From the NCBI RefSeq assembly GCF_027474405.1, contig NZ_CP114871.1, positions 1,435,001 to 1,499,000 on the forward strand: a DNA stretch of 64,000 nucleotides, given 5' to 3'. The translations under genes and the position numbers were made by a program. Within the stretch, counting starts at the first letter, position 1. Every line of letters starts with the position of its first letter. The notes beneath the pieces were generated by a model. It did not search any database. It was not told the DNA's origin and saw nothing but the letters and a program-made list of their open reading frames with translations. The stretch is from Caulobacter sp. NIBR2454. GTDB taxonomy: Bacteria; Pseudomonadota; Alphaproteobacteria; Caulobacterales; Caulobacteraceae. Shown here in pieces: positions 1-7,151 of the stretch.

Positions 1-1
1 C

Positions 2-541
2 CTGCCACCGCGATTCAAGCTGACGGACCGCGCTGTCGCCCCACGGACCCTGGCGCAGCAATTGGAGAAGCGGGGCTATCGGCCCGCGAACCGCACGCTG
101 GTCATGGTCGGCCCTTGCCGGGGCGAGGCGGACACCGGCGTTTTACTGGAAGGCGCTCCGGACCCTGCGTTCGAGGCGGTGTTCACCGCCACGGCCGGCG
201 GCAACCTGGCGGACGCTCGGGAGCGGCTGGACGCCCTGCGCCGCATCGGCCCGCCCGCCCTGTTCGCCCGGATCGAAGGCGAGGCTGGCCCCGAAGCCAT
301 TGGCGCCTCCGCCGTCGAGGGCGCGTGGGCGGGCGTTTTCGCCATGCGAACTGCGCCCGATCATCGCCGCAAGGGGCTGGCGCGGCGCGTGCTGTCGACC
401 CTGCTACACGCCGCCGGCGGCGAGGGTGCGACGCGCGCCTATCTGCAGGTCGAGGCGAACAACGCGCCCGCCATCGCCATGTACGAGGCGGCCGGGTTCT
501 CCACCGCCTATACCTACGCTTACTGGACCACCGGGGCCTGA
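2..541 (+). CDS. GNAT family N-acetyltransferase, 5' truncated by the window edge
   Basis: The reading frame is open from base 2, so the true start lies outside the window; the TTG at 62 is only the first in-window start-like codon. The C-terminal half carries the acetyl-CoA binding signature HRRKGLARRVL followed by the usual final GNAT strand-helix pattern (EANNAPAIAMYEAAGF). It should transfer an acetyl group from acetyl-CoA to a small molecule or protein amine in the cytoplasm, but the substrate cannot be read from sequence. The end overlaps by 22 bases the 3' end of the convergent exporter gene. The family call is firm and the substrate unknown. Confidence 0.8.
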   Translation: MPPRFKLTDRAVAPRTLAQQLEKRGYRPANRTLVMVGPCRGEADTGVLLEGAPDPAFEAVFTATAGGNLADARERLDALRRIGPPALFARIEGEAGPEAIGASAVEGAWAGVFAMRTAPDHRRKGLARRVLSTLLHAAGGEGATRAYLQVEANNAPAIAMYEAAGFSTAYTYAYWTTGA

Positions 542-1416
542 GGACGTCGGGCGCTGGCCCATTGGGCAAGAACGACGCTGGCCAGGACGACCGTGCCGCC
601 CAGAATCTGCTGCGCGGTAAGGCGCTCGCCGAACAGCCCCCAGGCGATCGCGCCGGAAAAGGCCGGCTGGATCAGCACCGTGACCGCGGCCACCGCCGTC
701 GGCAGGCGGCCTAGCGACCAGGCGATGGCTCCCTGACCGATCACGTGTGTCGCCGCCAAGCCGACCAGAGCCCATCCGCCGTTAGTGGTCGCGGGAAGGA
801 GCGATTCGCGCAGAGCCATCGCCACCACGAGAAGCGCGGCAGCGCCCGACAGGCTGGACCAGAACATGATCGCCGAGGCCGTGCTCCTGGCGCGCCCGGC
901 TCGGGTGGCCAGAAGATAGCCGGCGTACCAGGCCGCGCCGAGGGTGGCGAGAACGTCGCCCAACAGGGGATTGGGGCCGGGCGTGCTGACCATGCCGCCG
1001 CCCATGGCCATGACGACCGCGCCTGTGATGGCTCCGGCCAAGCCGACGAGGAACAGGGCCTGCGGCCTCTCGCGAAACAGCATCCAGCCGATGATCGTCA
1101 CATAGATGGGCGCCAGATTGCCCAGCACCGTAGCGTTGGTCACTGACGTGAAGCCCAGCGAGTAGTGCCAGAGCGCCAAGTCTCCGCAGAGGAACAGACC
1201 ACCCAGAACGCCAGGCAGGGTAGGTCTTGTCAGCGAGGCGGCATCCCGGTTGGCGATGGCGATGATCGCCAGCACCGGCACGCTCAACCCCAGCCGCCAG
1301 AAGCCGATCGCCGCCGGCCCGGCGTCGGACAGCCGCACGAAGATCGGGGTCAGGCTGATGGCGCAGGCCCCGAACAGCAGGGCGGCGTAGGCGGTCCAGC
1401 GCGGAGCGGGGGTCAT
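520..1416 (-). CDS. DMT superfamily (EamA) inner-membrane exporter
   Basis: 298 residues, almost entirely hydrophobic, with about ten membrane segments arranged as two EamA halves; this is the usual length for the family. The first segment follows the start directly (YAALLFGACAISLTPIFVRL) and the N-terminal half contains the typical turn LALWHYSLGFTSVTNATVLG. EamA proteins export amino acids, nucleobases or drugs, or act as sugar-nucleotide carriers; the substrate here is not predictable. Convergent with the acetyltransferase, with overlapping 3' ends. It reads away from gluQ in the same direction with a 31-base gap, so cotranscription with gluQ is possible. Confidence 0.85.
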   Translation of the reverse strand: MTPAPRWTAYAALLFGACAISLTPIFVRLSDAGPAAIGFWRLGLSVPVLAIIAIANRDAASLTRPTLPGVLGGLFLCGDLALWHYSLGFTSVTNATVLGNLAPIYVTIIGWMLFRERPQALFLVGLAGAITGAVVMAMGGGMVSTPGPNPLLGDVLATLGAAWYAGYLLATRAGRARSTASAIMFWSSLSGAAALLVVAMALRESLLPATTNGGWALVGLAATHVIGQGAIAWSLGRLPTAVAAVTVLIQPAFSGAIAWGLFGERLTAQQILGGTVVLASVVLAQWASARRPQAPVVQ

Positions 1417-1447
1417 AAGCCCGAGCTAGGCCGTTCGCCGGCCAGGC

Positions 1448-2299
1448 TCAAGCAAAACCCAGTTCGAGCTTGAGGTCGTGGGCCGTAACGCCCCGATCCC
1501 GCAGATCGGCCAAGGTTTCAGCCAGATCCCGTTTGGCGTAGCGCTTGCCATCCGGGCCGATCAGCAGCCGGTGGTGGCGATAGACCGGCGCCGGTAGGTC
1601 GAGCAGCGCTTGCAGCATGCGCTGAATGTGCGTCGCCTGGAACAGATCTTCACCGCGGATGACGTGACTGATCCCCTGCAGGGCGTCGTCGACCACGACG
1701 GCAAGATGATAGGCCACGCCCACGTCCTTGCGGGCCAGGACCACGTCGCCGGCCGACATGGGGTCAGCGGGAATCAACCCGGTCTCCCCGTCGGGCCCGC
1801 CGCCTTCCTCGATAAAGGTCAGACCGTCGAAACCGCTCAGCAACTCCGCGGCCGCGTCCAGCGAAAGGCGCCAAGCGAAGGGCTTGCCGGCGTCCAGCAG
1901 CGCGCGTTCCTTCGACGGGGAGAGCGGTGAACCACGGAAACCTTCAGCCGCGCCGTGCGGGGCGCTGGCGGCGGCCTCGGCGATTTCCTTGCGCGTGCGA
2001 AAGCAGCGATAGAGCAGACCCTTGGCGCGAAGAACCTCCAGGGCCGACTGGTAGTCGTCCATGTGACCGGACTGTCGCCGGGCCGGCCGTTCCCAGGTCA
2101 TGCCAAGCCACGCCAGATCCTCGAACACGGCCGTCTCGAATTCCGGCCGGCAGCGGACGCGGTCGATGTCCTCGATACGCAGCAGGAACCGGCCATCGGC
2201 CTGCCGCGCGGCCCGATAGGCCGTCAGCGCCGAAAACGCGTGGCCGCGATGCAGCCGCCCGGTGGGAGAGGGCGCGAACCGGGTGACGAAGCCGCTCAC
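1448..2299 (-). CDS. gluQ: Glutamyl-Q tRNA(Asp) synthetase
   Basis: 283 residues with only the catalytic half of a glutamyl-tRNA synthetase: the ATP-binding HIGH-type motif is HRGH at residues 17-20 and a KMSKS-like loop KRYAKRD lies near the C-terminus, with no anticodon-binding domain after it. This matches GluQ, which attaches glutamate to queuosine in tRNA(Asp). The zinc-ligand cysteine cluster known from the E. coli enzyme is not intact: only one Cys (LLYRCF) is present in that region, so the zinc site is probably absent. The start is GTG. It begins 8 bases after the TetR stop codon, suggesting cotranscription. Confidence 0.9.
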   Translation of the reverse strand: MSGFVTRFAPSPTGRLHRGHAFSALTAYRAARQADGRFLLRIEDIDRVRCRPEFETAVFEDLAWLGMTWERPARRQSGHMDDYQSALEVLRAKGLLYRCFRTRKEIAEAAASAPHGAAEGFRGSPLSPSKERALLDAGKPFAWRLSLDAAAELLSGFDGLTFIEEGGGPDGETGLIPADPMSAGDVVLARKDVGVAYHLAVVVDDALQGISHVIRGEDLFQATHIQRMLQALLDLPAPVYRHHRLLIGPDGKRYAKRDLAETLADLRDRGVTAHDLKLELGFA

Positions 2300-2307
2300 G
2301 GTGGGAG

Positions 2308-2937
2308 CTAGCCCTTCATCACCTTGGCGAACATGCCCAGATGCTCCAGCACGCCGCGCAGGAAGGCCTCCTCACCGCCGAGCTCCTTCTTCAGGGACTC
2401 GAACTGGCGAAAGCCGCTCATCTCGGCCAGGCCGTGGGCCGCGCACCATGCGGCGATCGTCGCCAGCTCCAGGTCCAGCGGCGTAGCGCCGTCCAGGCCC
2501 GCCTCGACCAGGGTGTTGCGCACCGTGCAATAGGCGCTGCCTTCGTCGGTATGCAGGTGATCGGGCATGGCGTCCTTGTCGCGCGAGCAGTCGGACATCA
2601 CGCGATAGAGGGCGGGGTTGTCCCGCGAGAAGGTCACATAGGCCACGCCGATGGAGGCCATGGCGTCCTTGACGCTGGCGGCCTTGCTCTTGGCGTCCTG
2701 AAGGACGACCGCCAGGGCTTCGAAACCCTCGTGCGCCACCGCGTCGAGCAACTCGCCCTTGTCCTTGAAGTGGTGATACGGCGCGGCCGGGCTGACCCCG
2801 GCCTCCCGCGCCACGCCGCGCAGCGACAGGGCCGCGGGACCGTCGGTCTCGAGAATTCGACGCGCGGCCTCGATCAGGGCGCGGCGCAGATCCCCATGGT
2901 GATAGGGGCGAGTCTCGACGGGGGCGGGCTTGTTCAT
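2308..2937 (-). CDS. TetR/AcrR family transcriptional regulator
   Basis: 209 residues. The N-terminal helix-turn-helix is clear (LSLRGVAREAGVSPAAPYHHF), preceded by the YHHGDLRRALIEAA lead-in common in regulators with the WHG C-terminal domain. The ATG at 2937 is chosen because the DNA-binding domain starts about 12 residues later; the open frame upstream to 3054 crosses the likely control region and has no family similarity. It is divergent from a 33-residue membrane peptide and upstream of gluQ. It probably represses its own promoter and perhaps the divergent one. The ligand is unknown. Confidence 0.85.
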   Translation of the reverse strand: MNKPAPVETRPYHHGDLRRALIEAARRILETDGPAALSLRGVAREAGVSPAAPYHHFKDKGELLDAVAHEGFEALAVVLQDAKSKAASVKDAMASIGVAYVTFSRDNPALYRVMSDCSRDKDAMPDHLHTDEGSAYCTVRNTLVEAGLDGATPLDLELATIAAWCAAHGLAEMSGFRQFESLKKELGGEEAFLRGVLEHLGMFAKVMKG

Positions 2938-2980
2938 CGTCACTACTCTAGTGGCTGATCCGTACGGCGTAAAGTTCATC

Positions 2981-3026
2981 TTGACAACGTTCAGATTGGG
3001 TATATCTAAACATCGTCCAGATGGGG
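2981..3026 (+). promoter_or_regulatory. Candidate divergent control region: -35/-10 pair and an imperfect direct repeat
   Basis: TTGACA (2981-2986) is followed after 16 bases by TATCTA (3003-3008), a plausible promoter reading toward the small gene at 3102. The same interval holds an imperfect direct repeat, 2987-3000 and 3013-3026 (11 of 14 positions agree, core CAGATKGGG), 26 bases apart. The position between a TetR gene and a divergent gene fits an operator, but TetR operators are usually inverted rather than direct repeats. Confidence 0.35.
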
Positions 3027-3101
3027 CGGCGCTTCGAAAGGGTCGAGGCGCCAATAACAGGGGCTCTTGTCTCAGAGAGCTCGAACTTTGGAGTGTGTGT
3101 C

Positions 3102-3203
3102 ATGCTCAACGCTTTCGAACGGATCTTCGACCGCGCCGCTGCGATCTATCTTCTCGCCCTTGGCCTGCTGATGGCCGGCGCGACGGTCGCGATCGGGGCC
3201 TAG
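3102..3203 (+). CDS. 33-residue single-pass membrane peptide
   Basis: A short open frame with a good Shine-Dalgarno GGAG (3090-3093) eight bases before the ATG. The product has an amphipathic, charged N-terminus (MLNAFERIFDRA) followed by one hydrophobic segment (AIYLLALGLLMAGATVAIG), the usual shape of bacterial regulatory or stress micropeptides. It is divergent from the TetR gene and followed by a strong inverted repeat. I know of no named family. The ribosome site and membrane segment support a real gene; function is unknown. Confidence 0.55.
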   Translation: MLNAFERIFDRAAAIYLLALGLLMAGATVAIGA

Positions 3204-3219
3204 GCCGTCAAAAAGAGGG

Positions 3220-3250
3220 GGCGACAGGCGTCGGTCACTCGCCTGTCGCC
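3220..3250. repeat. Perfect 11-bp inverted repeat
   Basis: GGCGACAGGCG (3220-3230) pairs with CGCCTGTCGCC (3240-3250) across a 9-base loop. On the plus strand it is followed by GAAAAAGG, not T residues. On the minus strand it is followed by CCCCTCTTTTT, so it would be an intrinsic terminator only for minus-strand transcripts. It could also mark the 3' end of the small-peptide mRNA by folding alone. Confidence 0.55.
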
Positions 3251-3348
3251 GAAAAAGGCATATCCTTCACGGGTGATCGGGGAGTCGGCGTGATTCTCTG
3301 ACAGCGACGTAGGAAGGAGACCTGTCTTCAGTCCTGTGGCGTACATCC

Positions 3349-3363
3349 CCCTCCGGCGGAGGG
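3349..3363 (+). promoter_or_regulatory. Hairpin enclosing the HNH gene Shine-Dalgarno
   Basis: CCCTCC (3349-3354) can pair with GGAGGG (3358-3363), the ribosome binding site of the HNH gene starting at 3368. Ribosome access would require opening this 6-bp stem. The loop is only three bases, so the effect may be modest. Confidence 0.35.
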
Positions 3364-3367
3364 TCTG

Positions 3368-3928
3368 ATGCAGGTGCTTTCCAGGCCTCCGTCAGGCGCG
3401 CCCGCCCTTGTGCTGAACGCGGACTTCAGGCCGCTCAGCTACTACCCCCTGTCGCTCTGGTCCTGGCAGGAGGTGATCAAGGCTGTGTTCCTTGATCGGG
3501 TCGATGTTGTTTCGACCTACGACCACGTCATCCACTCGCCGTCCTTCGAGATGAAGCTGCCTAGCGTCGTGGCGCTGAAGCAGTATGTGACTCAGGACCG
3601 GCCACCGGCCTTCACCCGCTTCAACCTGTTCCTGCGCGACAGCTTCTCCTGCCAGTATTGCGCTTCGCCGGACGACCTGACCTTCGACCATGTCATTCCG
3701 CGCTCGCGCGGGGGCCGCACGACCTGGGAGAACATCGTCACCGCCTGCGCGCCCTGCAATCTCAGCAAAGGTGGGCGCACGCCACGAGAGGCGGGCATGC
3801 AGCCGCACCACGCGCCGCGCCGCCCAAACATGCATGAACTACAGGACCGGGGACGCCGCTTCCCGCCCAACCACCTGCATGAGAGCTGGCTCGACTACCT
3901 TTACTGGGACATCGAGCTGGAGGCTTAG
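3368..3928 (+). CDS. HNH endonuclease family protein
   Basis: 186 residues. The central HNH fold is easy to see: CQYC, then LTFDHVIPRSRGGRTTWENIVTACAPCN, i.e. the two CxxC zinc pairs, the DH catalytic pair and the asparagine of the N/H helix. The N-terminal part (ALVLNADFRPLSYYPLSLWSWQEVIKAVFLDRVDVV) is typical of the stand-alone HNH proteins that are widespread in Alphaproteobacteria and lie outside mobile elements. DNA cleavage or nicking is expected from the motif; the cellular role is not established. There are no methylase or phage genes nearby, so a restriction role is unlikely. Confidence 0.9.
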   Translation: MQVLSRPPSGAPALVLNADFRPLSYYPLSLWSWQEVIKAVFLDRVDVVSTYDHVIHSPSFEMKLPSVVALKQYVTQDRPPAFTRFNLFLRDSFSCQYCASPDDLTFDHVIPRSRGGRTTWENIVTACAPCNLSKGGRTPREAGMQPHHAPRRPNMHELQDRGRRFPPNHLHESWLDYLYWDIELEA

Positions 3929-4316
3929 GTCTCGAAAAGCACGATCTGGGTAAGCTGGTCTTTGCGCCGGGCCGGCGACTGCGGCACCAAACACTTCAAT
4001 CGCCGCACTCTATGAGTGCGGCCGCCGGCGACGGCGGACGGCGACGGTTGGGAGGCGCTTTCAGAGCGACGCCCGTCGTCTTTTGGGGGAGGCCGTGATG
4101 GCGCTGAAGCGTCATCACAGAGGCCGTCGCCGGCGATGGGCGGTCCTGCAGTAGAACGTCCTAGGCGCCCTGATGGACCGAGGATGAATGTAACCACTTA
4201 CAAATATATCCATTTGCGGTCATAAGGTGCTCTCCGCTGCGGAATGACGCCAAGAAGGCGTGCGCGGCCCTTGATCGCCGCTGCTCTCGTTGCGGCCCCG
4301 CTTGCAAGAGAACTCC
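3929..4316. other. Intergenic region with two hairpins and an AT-rich tract
   Basis: No credible coding frame. It contains a perfect 9-bp stem with a TAT loop (4002-4010 with 4014-4022, arm GCCGCACTC), probably closing the HNH transcript. A second near-perfect stem lies at 4095-4118 (GTGATGGCGCT with AGCGTCATCAC, one mismatch). An AT-rich tract at 4186-4222 is a likely promoter zone for the following secreted protein. Confidence 0.5.
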
Positions 4317-5195
4317 ATGCGCATCCTGATAGCCAGCCTCGCCCTTCTGACCGCCGCGCCAGCCGTGGCGCAGGACGACCTCACCGCCCTTTCTGATGAA
4401 TTCAACGGGACGGAGCTTTCGGGCTGGACGCGGTTCGATCAGGCCTATGGATGGCCTGACAAGCTCAAGGCCATCGATCTTGGCAAGACCACGCCGGGCG
4501 CCTTGCACCTGGAGCCTTATGACGTGGCCTGGGTGCGCGATCTGAACGCACCCTTCCTTTTCAAGGAAGTGCAGGGCGACTTCGACGTGCGGGCCCGTGT
4601 TCGGGTCAAAAGCGCCAACGGCGACATCCCTGGCGGCACATGGTCCCTGGGTGGCCTGATGGCGCGCGTTCCGAATGGGTCAACCGCCGCCAACTGGCGC
4701 CCGCGGGCGGAGAACTGGCACTTCATCACCACCGGTGTAGGCCAGGCGGCCGGTCAGCAGATGACCGAGACCAAGTCGACCTTCAACAGCTACTCGTCGT
4801 TGAAGCTGCGGCCGTTTCCGACGGGCTGGGTCGAACTTCGTCTGGTGCGGATGGGTATGGTGATGATCGCCTTGGCCCGGCCTGACGGCGAGACAAAGTG
4901 GCAGGTGCGCGACCGGTTCTATCGCATGGAATTCCGGCCGCAGATGCAGGTTGGCCTGATCGCCTACACCACCAGCGATGACTCAGCGAAGGGGCCGGAA
5001 AATCCCGAAGGGATCAACCGCTCGGTCAACACCACCGCGCGGGTAGACATGCAACTGGATGTCGACTGGATCCGCTTCTCACGGCCCAAGCTGAAGACCT
5101 CGCCCGACTGGGTCCAGCAGGTTACGGGCGCTGGCAATCCGATGGCCGATCCGAATCTCAGCGAAGAGGCGATCCTGGCGGCGATCGGAAACTGA
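4317..5195 (+). CDS. Exported concanavalin A-like (lectin/glucanase fold) protein
   Basis: 292 residues from the ATG at 4317, chosen because a signal peptide follows immediately (MRILIASLALLTAAPAVAQ, cleavage after AQ). The mature protein opens with DEFNGTELSGWTRF and continues with the beta-sandwich pattern of the DUF1349/laminarin-binding type (GDFDVRARVRV, GGLMARV, WVELRLVRMG, MQVGLIAYT, DWIRFSRP). It is predicted periplasmic or extracellular and to bind or act on a glycan. No glycosyl hydrolase catalytic ExDxxE motif is obvious. Convergent with the RTX gene and separated from it by a hairpin. Confidence 0.7.
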   Translation: MRILIASLALLTAAPAVAQDDLTALSDEFNGTELSGWTRFDQAYGWPDKLKAIDLGKTTPGALHLEPYDVAWVRDLNAPFLFKEVQGDFDVRARVRVKSANGDIPGGTWSLGGLMARVPNGSTAANWRPRAENWHFITTGVGQAAGQQMTETKSTFNSYSSLKLRPFPTGWVELRLVRMGMVMIALARPDGETKWQVRDRFYRMEFRPQMQVGLIAYTTSDDSAKGPENPEGINRSVNTTARVDMQLDVDWIRFSRPKLKTSPDWVQQVTGAGNPMADPNLSEEAILAAIGN

Positions 5196-5215
5196 GCGCG
5201 CCCATAGGCGCGCTC
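5194..5215. terminator. Hairpin between convergent genes
   Basis: A 9-bp perfect stem GAGCGCGCC (5194-5202) / GGCGCGCTC (5207-5215) with a CATA loop. It overlaps the stop codon of the lectin-fold gene and lies 10 bases beyond the RTX stop. The T-run is weak, so it may act as an mRNA 3' end for both transcripts rather than as a classic terminator. Confidence 0.5.
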
Positions 5216-5224
5216 ATATCCAAA

Positions 5225-6634
5225 TCAGCCAAAGTGGATGTCGCCGGCCATCTGCGGGCCGTTGGCGACCGTCAGGCCGGTGACGCCGGCCAGCATGACC
5301 AGGCCATCCTCCATATCGAGTTCGGCCTTGTCGTTCTGGTGGAAGACATAGGTGTGGCCGTTCCACTCGAAGACGCTGTTCTTACCCGCCGCCGTTTGCC
5401 CGGCGACGACTTTCAGGGCGTCCTCGAGCGTGGCGCCGGCGCGCCATAGGTAGGCGGTCTGGATGTCGAGCTTGGCGCCCGCGCCCAGGCCGGCGGCGAA
5501 GCCAAGGCCATCCTTGCCCTGTTCGAAATCGGTGATGATCGCGGTCGGGATGATGTCGGGTACGATGCCGTGATTGTGCAGCGGACCAAAGCTCGTCACC
5601 TGCACCCAGTCATTGCCGGTTCCGGTGTTGATCTGGCCGTCGGCGCCGCTGACCGTGATGACGTCGTTGCCGGCGCCGGAGTCGATATCGCCGCGCGTCA
5701 GGCCGCCGCTGATGGAGATGGTGTCGTTGCCGCCGCCGGTCGCCACGGTGACGCCCAGGGCGAGACCGGTGGTGCTGATGATGACGTCGTCGCCATCGGT
5801 GGCCACGGCGTGAACATTGGACGCATTCGTCGGATTGCTCACATCGACGTTCCAGTCATTCTGGATCGTCACCTTTCCACCCGGCAGGCCGGGATCGGCC
5901 GCGCCGCCCGGCGCATAGTCGCCGCCGGGGCCCCAGTTCTCCAAGAAGCGGGTCGAGCTGGGGGCGTCGCCGTCGCCGGCGATGTCGAGCAGCAGGTTCT
6001 TGGTCGCCTGGGCGTAGGGTCCTGTGTCGGCCTTGACCGCCTCCGCCAGCAGCCAGCCGATCAGAGCGGCCTTGGTCCCCACGCCGTCGGCCCCGTCCCC
6101 GCCGTAAGAGGCGAAATAGGCGGCGCGCTCAGGCGTCAGCATGGCCGAGAACTCGGCGTCGGTCTTGCTCGTGCCGAAGATCTGGCCGTAGGCCTTCTTG
6201 AGGGTCTCGGCCAGCGAGAGCGGCGCGAAGTCCGTCAGGAACTTCGCCTGGCTTCCCGGCTCCTTGGCGATGCTGACCGCGAAGTTGATGTAGCGGTTCT
6301 CGAGGCTGAAGCCCTTGAAGTAGTCCGAGTTCAGGTTGTTCGGGTTCGAGCCATACGCCGACACTAGATAGTCCAGCCCGCCCCCGGTTATCGAGGTGTT
6401 GGTCATGAAGCCGTAGGTGGCCGCCGCCACGGCGGAGGTGGCGTTGACCGAGTCCAGGATCCAGGCCAGCGCGCCGTTGAAGTTCCAGCCTGTCCCGACC
6501 TGGCCCGCTTTGCCGGCGTCGATGCCGTCGGCCATCATCTTAAGCTGGGCGGCGGCGTCCGTGGACAGGGGTTTGTCGGCGGGGATGCGGTGCAGATTGC
6601 GGTAGATGGAATCGAGCGTGGTGTAGGTGGACAT
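5225..6634 (-). CDS. RTX calcium-binding secreted protein with RsaA-like N-terminal domain
   Basis: 469 residues from the ATG at 6634 (MSTYTTLDSIY). Residues about 55-225 resemble, as I recall it, the N-terminal LPS-anchoring region of the Caulobacter S-layer protein RsaA: short blocks include GGLDYLV, NLNSDYFKGFSLENRYINF and KKAYGQIFG, in the same order. Residues about 279-346 hold RTX nonapeptides (GGGNDTISI, GAGNDVITV, GTGNDWVQV) that should bind calcium. There is no N-terminal signal peptide and no cysteine, as expected for type I secretion with a C-terminal signal. No ABC exporter genes are adjacent. It is much shorter than RsaA (about 1026 residues), so it is a paralogue-like relative rather than the S-layer protein. 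Confidence 0.75.
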   Translation of the reverse strand: MSTYTTLDSIYRNLHRIPADKPLSTDAAAQLKMMADGIDAGKAGQVGTGWNFNGALAWILDSVNATSAVAAATYGFMTNTSITGGGLDYLVSAYGSNPNNLNSDYFKGFSLENRYINFAVSIAKEPGSQAKFLTDFAPLSLAETLKKAYGQIFGTSKTDAEFSAMLTPERAAYFASYGGDGADGVGTKAALIGWLLAEAVKADTGPYAQATKNLLLDIAGDGDAPSSTRFLENWGPGGDYAPGGAADPGLPGGKVTIQNDWNVDVSNPTNASNVHAVATDGDDVIISTTGLALGVTVATGGGNDTISISGGLTRGDIDSGAGNDVITVSGADGQINTGTGNDWVQVTSFGPLHNHGIVPDIIPTAIITDFEQGKDGLGFAAGLGAGAKLDIQTAYLWRAGATLEDALKVVAGQTAAGKNSVFEWNGHTYVFHQNDKAELDMEDGLVMLAGVTGLTVANGPQMAGDIHFG

Positions 6635-6836
6635 GATACTCTCACGACAACGCAACGGGCTCTCGCCCCGATATAACGACGATCTTCGAGTTCATGTATA
6701 GCAATTACTGAACATGGCTGGCAAGGCCCTTCCGTTTACGGCCAAGCTGCCTCGCTTTCGTCATCCTTCGCGCGGAGATATGCCCACGGGGACGCAGTGC
6801 GCTCCCGTGCGTTCAGTTCAGTTACAGGGAGGGTCC

Positions 6837-7151
6837 ATGGCGCCCCGCCAGCTCGATTTCACCGGCAAATCCGGAACCGTCTATCGCTACATGCCGCTGG
6901 AGGACGACCGGGTATCGCCTATGGGAGGCAACTACCTCTATGTCCGCTTGGCCGGTCCCAGCGCCACCGTCGTCTATGCCGGCGAGACCGAAAACCTCTA
7001 CAAGGGGCATAAGGACCGATGGGAAGAGGCCAAGGCCGCCTTCGGCGCGACTCACGTCTTCACCCGGCTGAACGTGGCGGGCGCCGTACGCCGCGCCGAG
7101 AAGTCGGACATGGTCGAGCAGCACGTCCCGCCCATGAACAAGGGCGACTGA
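6837..7151 (+). CDS. Small GIY-YIG-like protein
   Basis: 104 residues from the ATG at 6837, preceded by AGGGAGGG. The sequence follows the GIY-YIG nuclease layout: GNYLYVR (residues 31-37) in place of GIY, VVYAGETENL (45-54) in place of YIG, a nearby basic residue (HKDRW) and a late glutamate/proline/asparagine segment (MVEQHVPPMN). The catalytic Tyr of the second motif is partly conserved (YAG for YIG). Cleavage activity is uncertain because the core is degenerate. Its stop codon overlaps the beginning of the TraB/GumN frame, indicating translational coupling. Confidence 0.6.
   Translation: MAPRQLDFTGKSGTVYRYMPLEDDRVSPMGGNYLYVRLAGPSATVVYAGETENLYKGHKDRWEEAKAAFGATHVFTRLNVAGAVRRAEKSDMVEQHVPPMNKGD

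Noticed and set aside
3220..3256. Intrinsic terminator on the plus strand after the small peptide gene
   Set aside because: The stem is followed by A residues, not T residues; kept only as an inverted repeat.
3368..3928. HNH gene as part of a restriction or anti-phage system
   Set aside because: No methylase, helicase or defence partner lies next to it, and this HNH type is a common chromosomal gene in the group.
5570..6367. 265-codon plus-strand frame opposite the RTX gene
   Set aside because: It is a complement of RTX and N-domain codons, with repetitive Val/Gly/Ala composition and no motif.
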